A stretch of DNA of 64,000 nucleotides, taken from assembly GCA_002118135.1 (NCBI GenBank), contig BDIU01000139.1:62001-126000 (forward strand). Direction: 5' to 3'. Shown here one piece after another: positions 32,216 to 43,224 of this stretch. The notes under the pieces were generated by a model, which worked only from the letters and a program-made list of their open reading frames with translations, made no database searches and was not told the DNA's origin. Made by a program: the position numbers and the translations under genes. The stretch comes from Trebouxia sp. TZW2008 (Eukaryota; Chlorophyta; Trebouxiophyceae; Trebouxiales; Trebouxiaceae). Position 1 is the stretch's first letter, and each line of letters opens with the position of its first letter.

Positions 32216-35200
32216 ATGCGCCAACGCGCAGCCAAACAAAGCAGCGACATAAACAAGAGGGTTGCAGAATTTGGTCAGGGGCTGCATGCCTTTTCACATC
32301 AGCTGGAACAAGACACTGGCGAGCTGAGACGAGTAGTTGCGAGCAAACCTCAAGCTGGATGTGAGTTTGCTGTCACAGATGTGACCCTCTCGCAGAAAAC
32401 TTAATGGTGTCTCCTGCATTATCTTACCTGGCTTGAACACAGATCTTGGATGGCTGCAGATGCACAAATGCAGCATTGTCTGCAAGACATGATGCATAGA
32501 GTCTCTGCCACTGGTCAAGAGCTCAGAATGCTGGAAGCCAAGACCGTGGATGCTGTTTCCTTGGAAGTATGCGCATCACTTGGGAGTGTTGCTCGCCAGC
32601 ATGCCCTATGTTGCACTCTCTAGCATGCCGCAGGAGCTTGTGGGCCACTGCCTTCAGCTATTCCAAGACAATCAAGCACGAATCCAACATCTTGAGGATT
32701 ACCTGCAACAATACGGCTATAAAGCACAGGAGGGCCAAGTGACTGCCAAAAGTCTGTTGGAATTTCCTGCTACATCTGGTAAGCTGTCTATAGCTGCTGA
32801 AAGCAAATTGCTGAGTAGCAACAGCACAGCAGCCACAATGTGTGTCAATAGAGATTTCTCCTGCCTGCCTGCAGACAGCTTGGAGTTGCCCCTAGACCCA
32901 CAGCTTGAAAATGTACCTTTCACAGGGCATGACAAGAAACAGGTGAACCTCCTGTCTGCCTTCATCTGTGATGCTTGCTCAAGGGACTGTAGCTGTCCCT
33001 CATGCTGAGACCAGGCACCAGGCCACACAGTCTGTTGTAAGCCAGTTGCCACCAAGTTCACTCAGCTGCCAAGCTGATCAGCGTCCTGATTGATGCTGTG
33101 ACTGCAAACAGACAAGGTGAGCTTGCCACAGGTACATGACATTCCAAGGCGTCAGCCCTTCAGTCAGCTGTCACACAACAGCCAAGGAGCGTCGCCCCCT
33201 ATCAGGCAGCATGCTGTGGCAAGCTCGCAAGCTATGCCATCCAGATACAAGTCTCAGAGCCTATCTCTGGAGAGGATTACTCCAACGCCTTCCCCACTTT
33301 TGTCCAGCTCAACAGACATTCCTTATAGCCCTTCCATGAGGTCAGCACTCTGCTTCAAAGGATGTTTTAGATCCATGCAGGATGAGACACGTGCTCTGCT
33401 CAACATGCATGACAACTTGAGCAATAGCTTAGCCCCAAGAGCGAGATCCACACACGCAGGAGTAACTGACAAAGGCATCTTAGACCCCAGTGAGCGTGGT
33501 TGTGCAGCGTCCAGACAATTTCATGGGCCAACTCTGGATCACGACATTCGCTGTTGCTGTCACTATGAATCATGTCATCAAAATCATCGCTGTCATTCTT
33601 GTGAGCACCATCATGTCATAGACTGCCTGGACCACCTGGACACATGCGGTCTGCCTTGTTGGCTGGCTCAAGCATGCAGACTTACCGGCGCTCTCTCTCA
33701 TCGTGAGCCTTCCTTTGTTGATTTTGTTGCAGGGAGCTTCAGGAGAAGTATGGTGCGGTCTCCTTGAGCAGCCAAGGTGGCAGTCACCGGGATTCTATTG
33801 AGTCAGTATCAATGCCAATGCCACAACTGCAGGCTTTTAGTTCTGATGACCATACAGCCAGTCAGCCAGGTGAGCAACATGTCACATATCAGGGCGCATG
33901 ACATGTTACTAGCTTGAAACAGCTGCAGTTCTCTCAAAGTACGCAGCCATGCCTACCTGACTTCACAGCAGTGCTTGCAGTGATATCAGGTAGGGCAACT
34001 ACTTGTACATATTTTGTATCGATTGCTGGGGGGGTCAGCACCCTTGCTGCAAGACTGCATGGGTGCAGAGGCATCCATTACAACCAAAAGGATGTACTTA
34101 GCAAAGCTCGAGGGTGCTCAGCCATGGTCTTGAGTGGATAGCTGTCCTGCCTGTCCAGTAGGGCTGCTTGGTTGAGCAGTGATCGCTGTCTTTGTGGAAT
34201 GACAACACAACTGATAGCACAGATAGGACTTCTCTTGGTCTCTGTGTAAACCCATTGTCCTGTTTTGACAGTGCATGCCACGTTGTTAAGCTGCCATAGA
34301 CATAGCCGCTCACCGAAGGACAGTAATCTTCTTAATGACTTGTCCACCAACTGGTGCCGATGCAGATGCAATTTTGCCAATGCATGGGCAGGTGACACCT
34401 TACAGCCACCAGCAGCAGCTGCTACCCAGCCTTCTGACAGCACATCAAGATGCAGGCATCACAACAGCTGCTTGCTCAGTCAGCCAGGATCCAGGCAGAG
34501 GTGTGAGTGAGGCAACCCATCAGCAGACTGAAGCGGCGTGTGAGGAGGAGACCACCATGTGTCTGCGGGAACAACTGATCTCCAGCAGATGTATCGAGCA
34601 AAGGTGGGATTTTCCTGCGGTGATCAATCTTCTTGCAACATACAGATGATGAGATAAGTTGTAGCAGGCTATGCAATAGTAACTTACATGCAATCATGCA
34701 AAGCTGAAACTGTGGGCTATGTTACCAAGGAGCTTAACAAGCGGACACAGCATGACATCTGTCACAACAGGCCGTACTGCAAGGGCTATTCACATATGTG
34801 TCAATTGGAAATGACAAATACATGTCACTTTACATTGCACTCCAAGACAAAATATCTGTAAATGCTCAGCGTACTCTGTGCATCTTTGCATGCATATAAC
34901 CAAGCACATTGTTGCAAGATGTCTGGCAAGAATTCTGTCGTTGGCTGCAGCAACCCTGATCCATGATGGGCAGCCCCAAAAAAGTTCATTTGAACACATC
35001 GTGTCCATACAAACCAGCTAGGACCGCTAAGCTCAATCTGTGCATCATCTCATGCAGCATTGCTGAGCGACCATCAAGCTGTCTGGTGCCGTCTGCAGCA
35101 CGCCTGAGGCATTGATGGGCAGCCCAATAGGCCAGGCAGACCCATTGCAAAGGGCAGCGCTAGTGGGCAGCTCCTGCCTATTGACTCCAGACCACCAGAG

Positions 35201-36415
35201 CTCAGCAGGGCGGCGACCAGAGACCCCTGACACTGCCAACTTGTTGCAGCGAGCCCTGGCCAGTAGTGGTAGTGCTGTTTTCAACAGTCTGAGTCTACCC
35301 AAGAGAACAGAGCAGCAACAGCAGCCCAACTCAGCGGAGAATGCTGTTGCTGACAGCTGGGGAGATAGCAGCAGAACAAATCAGCTACAGCCCAGCTCTA
35401 AGGCAGGTGCTGCTGCTGACAGCTTGGAGGTAGGCAGTAGAACAGAGGAACAGCAGCAGCACAGCAATGAGCAGCAAAGCTGCATAGCAAGGCAACATCA
35501 CTTAGCAGCTAGCCAGCCTGACTCAGATGACCAGCAGCTGAAAGGTCACGACGGACAGCATCAGATGAAGCAGCAGGAAATTACAAGGCGGCAACCGCCA
35601 GTGGCCTTGGGGCATGCAGCATCAAACAGGCAGCATGCATCTGTGCTCCAGTCAGAGCAGCTTTTCAGCCAGAGCTCTGCGGTTCAGCAGCCTGACAAAA
35701 TGGGTCTTCAGGTTGCTACTGAACCAAGCAGCATTAGTAAAAGTCTGGTGCAACAGTCAGGGCCAGCCAGTGATGCCTTGCAGCCAGCATATGTTTCTGC
35801 TCAGGTATGTCACAACTGACCTGCAACGTTTCTGCTGCTTGCCCTCGGACCCAGCAGTAGTTGAGATGCAGTAAGCATTTGTCACTCCCCGCAAGATTTG
35901 ACATAGCCTGATCAGCTGTTCATCAGTAGAAAGTGCTTTGATCTAAGACTCAATGCACGCACTTTGTTTCTGAATGCCAAAAGCATGTCTGATCTTGCAC
36001 CGGAAAGGCTGTGTTCCTGACTACTGCACTTGCAGCCTGATTGCAATCTACTGTGCACGCAGGAGTACGCAAGCTTAGGGATCATGCAGAAGAAGCATTT
36101 CACGCTGGATCAGCTGAACACAGCCATGAGCTCTATGCATGCTCTCACACAAACCGGTAAGCTGGTCTGCAGCTTTTTGCAAACATCCAGCACTGCATTT
36201 GCCTGAAAGCTGTGTGTACAGTCGGTGGCATAGAAACAGATCTGGGTACTGATTATACAGGAGGGGTGTTCAGTGCTGACAACTTGGAAACCTTGAAGCT
36301 GGGAGACCACAAGACGAAAACGCTGCTCAGCACTCTCACAAAGCTTGGCAAGCTGCGTGTGCAAGTGGTAAATGGTCAGATATCAGGGTACTGCATGCAG
36401 ACTCACTCTGACTAG
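32216..36415 (+). CDS. SKA3-like kinetochore-microtubule coupling protein
   Basis: Ten exons: 32216-32360, 32460-32566, 32634-32778, 32875-32942, 33132-33340, 33733-33869, 34392-34500, 35099-35804, 36063-36156, 36222-36415; 637 aa, phases consistent. The N-terminal helical part (FGQGLHAFSHQLEQDTGELR, then RIQHLEDYLQQYGYK) resembles the coiled coils by which SKA3 joins SKA1 and SKA2. The middle is Ser/Gln-rich and disordered (exons 5-8). The C-terminal part, HFTLDQLNTAMSSMHALTQ and KTKTLLSTLTKLGKLRVQVV, looks like a small helical module with an LxLG-type step. The Ska complex binds microtubules and Ndc80 at kinetochores. The family call rests on motif likeness at both ends, since the middle is not informative. 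Exon 2 and exon 8 boundaries are the weakest. Confidence 0.62.
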
Positions 36416-37401
36416 GCTACTGGAACAGCAGTCTAGTTGCCAGCAGTCTAGCACTTAATAATTGATCATAATTAATTGCCTGCATTCCTTCACTTTAGCG
36501 TTCAGCCAGTTGTGCATGGCATTAAAACCTGATGTACTCGATTATCAGTCACATTTGCACTGCCTGCTGCTTCTATACCTCTGTCGCCGCTACAGACACC
36601 AATGGGCCATATGCACAAGTTGCTTGCACAGGGGATAAGCATACAGCACGGTTGTTACGCTGCGGTCAAAGGGTTTCATCTGATGCTTCACTGTGGTGAG
36701 GTCGTGAGGCTTGTGTATTGCAGCAAGCGTCAGACATTGCCACAGCCATAGAGTCTGGTTCATGCACAGCATTCATCATGAGTGGTCAGGAACCACACAA
36801 CAGCACCATTGCACATGAGCATTCGAGGTGTCAATGTTTACATCAACGTGCAGCAGATCAAGATGTGACAGATACAACATTAGGGAAACAAATGGCAGAA
36901 CATGTCATAGTACAGGTCGGTCAGGACAAAACCATTACGAGTGTCGTGTCAATGAAGTCCAGCAAAAGTCAAGAACGTAGCCCGACAAAAGCAGAAGTCT
37001 TCTCAGAAGCAGACCGCACATCTAGGTGCACAAACGCCAACAAATAGAGAGTATTGCTGGACTGCAGGAACCAGAAGGAGCGCAAATCAAGTGCACATCT
37101 TGGGCTGAAAAGAATTTAACCCTACCCAGCAAGTCTAGCATTGCAGTCTGTGAATTGCAAACCAATAAGCAATGTGCCACAAGTGCACAATGCCATGATA
37201 TAGGGCACAAGCTGTTTTATGTGCAGCTAAGAGAATGCTGCTGAAATGCAATCAAATCCATCCTGCCTGCTTGGAGTGCAGTAATCTGCAGAAACGTCAT
37301 TTTGCACCAGCACTCTTGCCTGCTGACAAAAGGTGACAATCACAACTGCTGACGCCAGAGAGCTGTTGTCCAACAGCATCTGAGCAATCTCGATTCTGGA
37401 C
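36416..37401. other. Convergent spacer, SKA3 and receiver-SPA 3' ends
   Basis: 986 bp. A + strand frame at about 36718-37047 is open but matches no family I recognise and has no clear start or splice context. I treat it as chance or UTR. Confidence 0.4.
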
Positions 37402-40400
37402 CTACACCAACTCTAGGACTTTGATGTTGCCCATGGAATTGGCTGATATCATGGTGTTGCTTTTGCGACTCCAGCAAACACTTGAAACAAACTGGTGAGC
37501 CTCTGTAGGGTCGTCTTGCTGACCAGACATGCCAAACTTGTGGTCACATATTGGAGTTGGCACTGCCTTGTGATAACAGTATACAGCATCATTCTCTGAT
37601 CCACAAGCGATATAGCCATCTTGGCTGACAGATAGCCCCACAAAGTTTTTCTCATTCGTGTGACCTGCATTCAAGAAAAGCAAAGTATCAGCCAGACCGT
37701 TTTTTGGTTGTTGCAACTGACAGCTGCAGCAAAGAGAATCTGGCTTCCAAATTCCACAAACTCATGGACAAGACCAACATTCAAGAACTGCCTGTGTAGC
37801 TGTGAGTGCAAGCCGACACTTGAGCTCCATGAGCGCAAGCTCAAATGTGGCGCATATCAGGCAGCAGTGGAGCCATCATAGAGCTGTGGCCTTGAGAGCG
37901 TGACACATCCATACGTAGAGTGTGTTCAGTCCACAGTATCCATCACTAGTGTACAGGGAAGCCACCATTGAGCTGTTGCTGCATACAAGGCTGACCTGTG
38001 AAGGAGGTGATGGGTGCACAGGCGCCTTCAGAGGAAGCAGCCTCAGCCACATCCCACAGCTTCAAGGTGTTGTCAGTGGAGGCACTGAGCACCTGATTGC
38101 TGCCAACCCAACGCACATAGGACACCGCCTTTGTGTGGCCACCAATCACAGCCAGAGGAGCAGCAATCTGCAAGCCAAAAGCTGGCATTTCTTGTACAAT
38201 GATGGCAAGAAAAGAAAAAGAAAAACTGCCCACCCAGCGCACATAGCACAACGCTATGGTGTGGGATCCAATCACAGCCAGAGGGGCAGCAATCTGCATG
38301 TGGAACCCTGGTGTTAATGAGCACATCATTGCCATATTGATCGATGGCTAACACAAGGTAATGCTGAGCACCTGGTTGCTGACAGCAATCTGCATGTCAC
38401 ATGCTGGTGTCATGGTGCAGCATGAAAGGCAACGCATGCATGAGAACCCACTGCAATCACAACACTGCAACAATGCGATGGATGCTCCTGTGCAGCAACA
38501 ATAAAGCACAAGTCACAGCCTGCGATGCATGCTCCTCTGCAGCAGCAATCAGCATGATGCAAATCCTCCAAACATGTACTCAAGGCCATGCAAGAGCATC
38601 AACAAATTGAGCAATAATCAGAAAGCTGTACCCAGCATTTTAATCAATGCCCAGCTTATGATCTGGCAAGTACACTCACCTGACGTAGGTCATACAGATA
38701 GACCCGATAGTTGGCTGACCCAAAGGCCATGAGGTTGCTGTGGGTAGGGCTGAATTGCACGCTGCACACATTGGCCTTGCTGTCAATGCAGGCCACAGCG
38801 CTGTCATCAGCAATACTCCACAGCCGCACAGTGCCGTCATCACTGCCACTCAGAAATCTTGTGGGGTCAGTCTGCATAGTCACAGACAACAGGTCAAGAT
38901 CTGGAACAAAAACTAATGCTATACCAACACCTCAACTGGAAAACAACACAAGGAGATTCTTTGGTGTTGAACATGATGCCAGGAGCATATGTGACAGAAG
39001 ACAGCGCAGATCTTGTTCTATGTCAAGCAGGAACCAATGCTTGCTTTGTCACACATGCATCAGCAGGACTCGCAGACGTTGCCAGTGAGTACCTTGGGGC
39101 TCACATGCATACCAAGACAGTCAAGCATGCATGCGGAGGTATCAGCCATTGCTGTGTATACTCGATATAAGGCCAGCATCCATAAATTACAAAATTCCAC
39201 TCTGCAAAAATGTAGCAGATCTGGCATGCCAAAGTCGTCGATTGCAAGTTTGTGTACCTGTGAGAAGTCTACACTCCACACCCGCTTAGCATGCTCTTCA
39301 AAGGTCATGGTTTCTGTCTGCTGACCCACGTCCCATAGTTGCACCACGCCCTCATAGTCGCTGCAAATGAGATTGCTCTTGACGTAGCTATTCCAGCAAA
39401 CGCTGCTGAGCTTCGACCTGAGGAAGCAATGCACCAATAAACCTTTCTGCCATGGCACAGCTTTCAACATAAGATCATTGGAAAGATATGTCTGCAGATG
39501 CTGTGAATGTCAGAATACATGTCCTGCTGCAAGCCTTTTGCAGGCAACAACAGCAAGCTGATGTTGTGATACAGCCAGGACAACCAACAGACTGCAAGTT
39601 TATACATGCGCTTGACCTACAACCAGATGAACTTCAAGAATGCAACTTAAGACGCCCATTCTGCATGCAATGTATTATATTTCAACAAAGCAGGGGTTGC
39701 TGGAAGTACACTTTTTGACACATAGGGTCAGCAAGAAGCTGTAGTGAACAGGCAGATAGCCATACCTGCTTGGGATTTCCAGCACAGGGTAGTGTATGGT
39801 GGTGTTACTGTCTTGCACGCTGGCAAAGTCAAAGATCTTGACACGCCTGAAGACACCAGCTGTAGCAAAGAACTCATCATCCCGATCAAAAGCCGTGGAG
39901 CACACCATGTCTGTCACCGTCAGCAGGTCACTGTAGTTCAGCTCTGCCTTGACCTGCATCGCACAGTCTGAACAGGTCAACAGCGCTGAACGCATTTGGA
40001 GTTTTGCAACAGCGTCTTGCTGACATGTTTTGGGACTGATACATGACACCACCTCACTCCAAGATCCGAGCAAGAGCTGAACATGACAAAAGTGCACAGC
40101 AATTGTTGCTTTGTGCAGGGTATTGCATGAGTGATGACTCAATGTAGAAAAACAGATGCAGCCGTACACAATGCAAAACATAGTGTGACCGCTCACATGC
40201 ACTTATGCATGTCATCTTGCTGAGCCCCAGATGTTATGGAGTTTTTGCTTGGGAGTGACAGCAGCTACCCATGCATGCATTAAGGCTAGAGAAGTATGCA
40301 TACCTTAAGCTGATTATAGCGTGAGAAATCAATCAAATCTACAGAAAAGTCTGCCAAATGGTCTGACAGGCCGCTGATGCCAGGCACGCTGACTTGCGTA

Positions 40401-42776
40401 CTGTCAGACACTTCAGACAGACTAGCATCTGCCTGCTTGTGAGGCGCTTCCCTCTGCCTCATGAACTTCCTTTCAAGCTCGCCAAAAGCTCTGTCCACAT
40501 TTTGACAGCTGCGGAACAAACTCTCCTGCTTGACATCAGCCTGATGATCTTCTGGCAGTGCTCCGGAGCCAGAGGTGGCTGAATCTAACTCCCAGGAGCG
40601 CTGCCTCTTTCTGCTCAGAGGGTGTTGAAGGCGCAGGGGCTCTTGAGGGCTAGGGCTGGACCGCAACAGGGCAGGAGCAGAGGACTGCTGCTGTAGCTCG
40701 CCATCTGTATTGCCTTGCAGGCACTGCAATGTCAGCAGCGCAGTGTTGACCTCCTGTATGTCCTGATCCAAGAAAGAGAGCTGCCTCTGTGTGCTGTCCA
40801 TAGCACCGGCAGTTGTCTGATGCATGATGCTGAGGAAATCCAGCAGCGTTTCTGAGTCCACACCAGCCAAAGGCGCTGTCTGCTGTCCTGCAGGCTGCTT
40901 TTTGTATTGCACTCTACCAGTCTTGACAGGCTGTTGTGTTTGCACAGGCTTCTGCTGGTGTTTCAGCCCTTCACCAGCTAATCTGTGCTGCTGATGGGCG
41001 TGAAGGTTGCTGTGTACAGCTGGATGCTGCTGCAATGAACTGCGCAGCATATTGAGAAGGTTACTGCCAATGATCTGACCCACTGTAGGGCGCTTGGTTG
41101 CCTCAGGGTGCAGCAGAGCCAGCAAGAAAGCTGTTTCATGTGGTCTATGCTGCCCTAGAGAAACTGGCAAAACCCGCTGTCTGACCTCTCCCAGAACTCT
41201 GCTGCGCACGTGGGCATCCTGGGTGGGATGCAGCAGCTCAAAGAACAGCATACCTAGGCTGAAAATGTCTGAAGCTGGTGATATGGTGCCAGAGGCTAAC
41301 TCCTCTGGACTAGCATACAGCTCTGCCTCTTGTGCAGGCACAGGCAGAGCGCGACGTGTTGTAATTTGGCCAGAACGGTGGAGAAGCAGCTGAGATGGCC
41401 TGATTGATTGCACAGGAGTGCCCTGTGCGTGTGCAGGCTGTAGCAAGGCCAGCACGGCACAGAATATTCTGAAGCCGTTCTCTGTGCTGGCGTTGGGCTG
41501 ACACAGAGACAGGTATCTGCTGACTGTGATGACATTGCTGGGGACTGTGGCTGACGCTGAGCGCTGCATTGTGACTTGCTGATGGGGTGCGGGGCTGGTC
41601 AAAGCTGGGAGATGCTGTGACTGGCTCCTCTGAAGCTGTAAGGTGCCTGCAGCTTGATGTGTCTGGCTGTTGACAGCAGCTGATGAGCTCTGATGCTGCG
41701 GCTGCTGCTGCTGCTGTTGCTGATCTGCTGCCACATTGCCAGAATGATCACTACTGGCAGCTCCAGCCTGCAGATCACACGTGAAAACATCGAAACAGTG
41801 AGGTAAATGCCAGCCACTGCCAAGATTGTAACACACACAACATGAAAAGTTGCATTACAGTCATCTGCTGACATGCAACAGTAAATTTGAAATTGTGTTT
41901 GTGTGTGTTAAGAGCTGAATTGCAGTGACTGGCTTGAGGTCATGCAAGTAAGATGGATTGCGAAAGCTTTTGTTAATTCTTGACCAAGTTCATTGCAACT
42001 GATGACATACCGTGTGAGCTGGAGGCTGCGAGTGCACTCGGAGCGCAGGCTGATGCTTGCGGCGCCAGACATGCTGCCAAATGTACTGGACCTCCTTCTT
42101 GGTCAAGGGCTTGAGCAGGTAATCCTCAGCGCCAGCACGTATGCACTCAAACACTGTGTCTGGATGCTCGTTTGCTGACATCACTGCAGTGAAAGTTAAA
42201 AGTTAGGCACACAGCACAAAGATCACTGATCATAGCTGCTTGAGGACTGATGCAGACTGTGACTCACTGACAACAGGAACGCTACTCAAGCTGTCGTCCT
42301 GCCGGACGTGCCTCAAAAGCTCTATGCCGTCCACGTCTGGCATCATCACATCCTACACCAACAAAACGAATTGCAAAGAGCTCCGCGTCGAGGCCCTTGA
42401 GTACAGTGAACAGGCGCAGGTGCTTACCGTCAAGACCAATTGAAAGGTCCCGGCCCCGTTTGAACGCAAAGCTTCCAGAGCCTCCATTCCAGTCGCGACA
42501 GCAGTGACTGCAGGGCCAAAATGGCAGTCGTCAACAAGACCGAAACGCACGAAAAGCATAAACGCGCTTCGACAGTGCATCCAAACTTCACATACCTTTG
42601 TACTTGCATTTCTTCAGCAAGTTGCCCACGACCAGCCGAGACAGTCGTTCATCGTCCACTAGCAACACATGTATGGTCTCGGCCAACAAGTTGCCCTCAG
42701 ACTGTCCCCCGACCACAACCTTGCCGTGTGGCACGCTGGGTGGGTTGACAGGCACGACCTCGCCTAGCGCTGTCAT
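37402..42776 (-). CDS. Receiver domain-SPA fusion (light/clock signalling)
   Basis: Ten exons: 42776-42596, 42507-42428, 42352-42268, 42183-42011, 41767-40304, 39953-39766, 39417-39258, 38871-38680, 38167-37996, 37664-37402; 985 aa. Residues ~35-155 are a response-regulator receiver: [19 protein letters not shown] with acidic pair 41-42, phospho-acceptor Asp88 in [13 protein letters not shown], Ser118, and Lys140 in LLKPLTKKE, ending [12 protein letters not shown] as in plant pseudo-response regulators. Exon 5 then gives a Gln-rich linker, a SPA-type kinase-like region ([19 protein letters not shown]) and a coiled coil. Exons 6-10 are the COP1/SPA WD40 propeller ([42 protein letters not shown]) to the normal C-terminus. 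SPA proteins work with COP1 and CUL4 in light-dependent protein turnover. The receiver exon 4 ends in-phase at donor GTATGT, with no stop before it, and joins exon 5 in phase 0. Two adjacent genes is the alternative. Confidence 0.86.
38218..38398 (-). repeat. Two pseudo-copies of SPA WD40 exon 9 head
   Basis: Exon 9 starts at 38167 with [20 protein letters not shown]. Upstream in transcript order, 38297-38218 repeats it after an acceptor ([20 protein letters not shown]), then runs into a T-rich stretch. A shorter copy with an internal deletion lies at 38398-38345 (ATTGCTGTCAGCAACCAGG). Neither copy has a donor. Confidence 0.88.
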
Positions 42777-43224
42777 CTTACGGGCTCAGGTCATGTTGCA
42801 GGCATATGTCCGTGACATTGCTACAGAATGCTACAGGCTCACCGCCCACGCAAAGGGGCCCGCGCGAGCTTGCACAAAGTTATCTGTGGCCACATACAAG
42901 CTTGCCTCAAGCGCAAAGCACGTGAACCTCGAAATGGGAAACCCTACGACCGGTAGCACCAGCCCTACGACCCTCTGAGTTGCCACAGCGCAACAATCAC
43001 ACCAAAAACATCCAACCCAGGAGCTCGTGGCTTCAATGCTCAAGAAAGCTTAATCCCGCTGATTTTGGTCAAGGCTCAGCCAGCGTACATTGTCTCATAG
43101 ACCCGAGAATGGGTTGTAAGTAGTACCCGTGACCGATCCTGCAATAGCTGATCTGTGACGTGACATCCGCCCGTTGCCGCTGTGTATTTGTGCCCGAAAA
43201 CCGTGCCCGAAAACCGAAGTGCGC
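42777..43224. promoter_or_regulatory. Divergent 448-bp spacer, receiver-SPA and SAICAR synthase
   Basis: The start codons face away from each other. A short direct repeat GTGCCCGAAAACC (43189-43214) lies just before the SAICAR synthase ATG. No other element was identified. Confidence 0.45.

Noticed and set aside
32460..32566. Longer SKA3 exon 2 starting at the first CACAG (32442)
   Set aside because: That acceptor does not keep phase with the strong GTGAGT donor of exon 1, whereas the CTGCAG acceptor at 32459 does.
36718..37047. 109-codon + strand frame between convergent genes
   Set aside because: No signature, no clear start context and the composition is unlike the other coding exons. 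Probably UTR or chance.
37402..42776. Receiver gene and SPA gene as two adjacent genes
   Set aside because: The receiver part has no stop before a consensus donor, exon 5 is in matching phase, and no SPA start codon with upstream stop was convincing. Transcript data could still overturn this.
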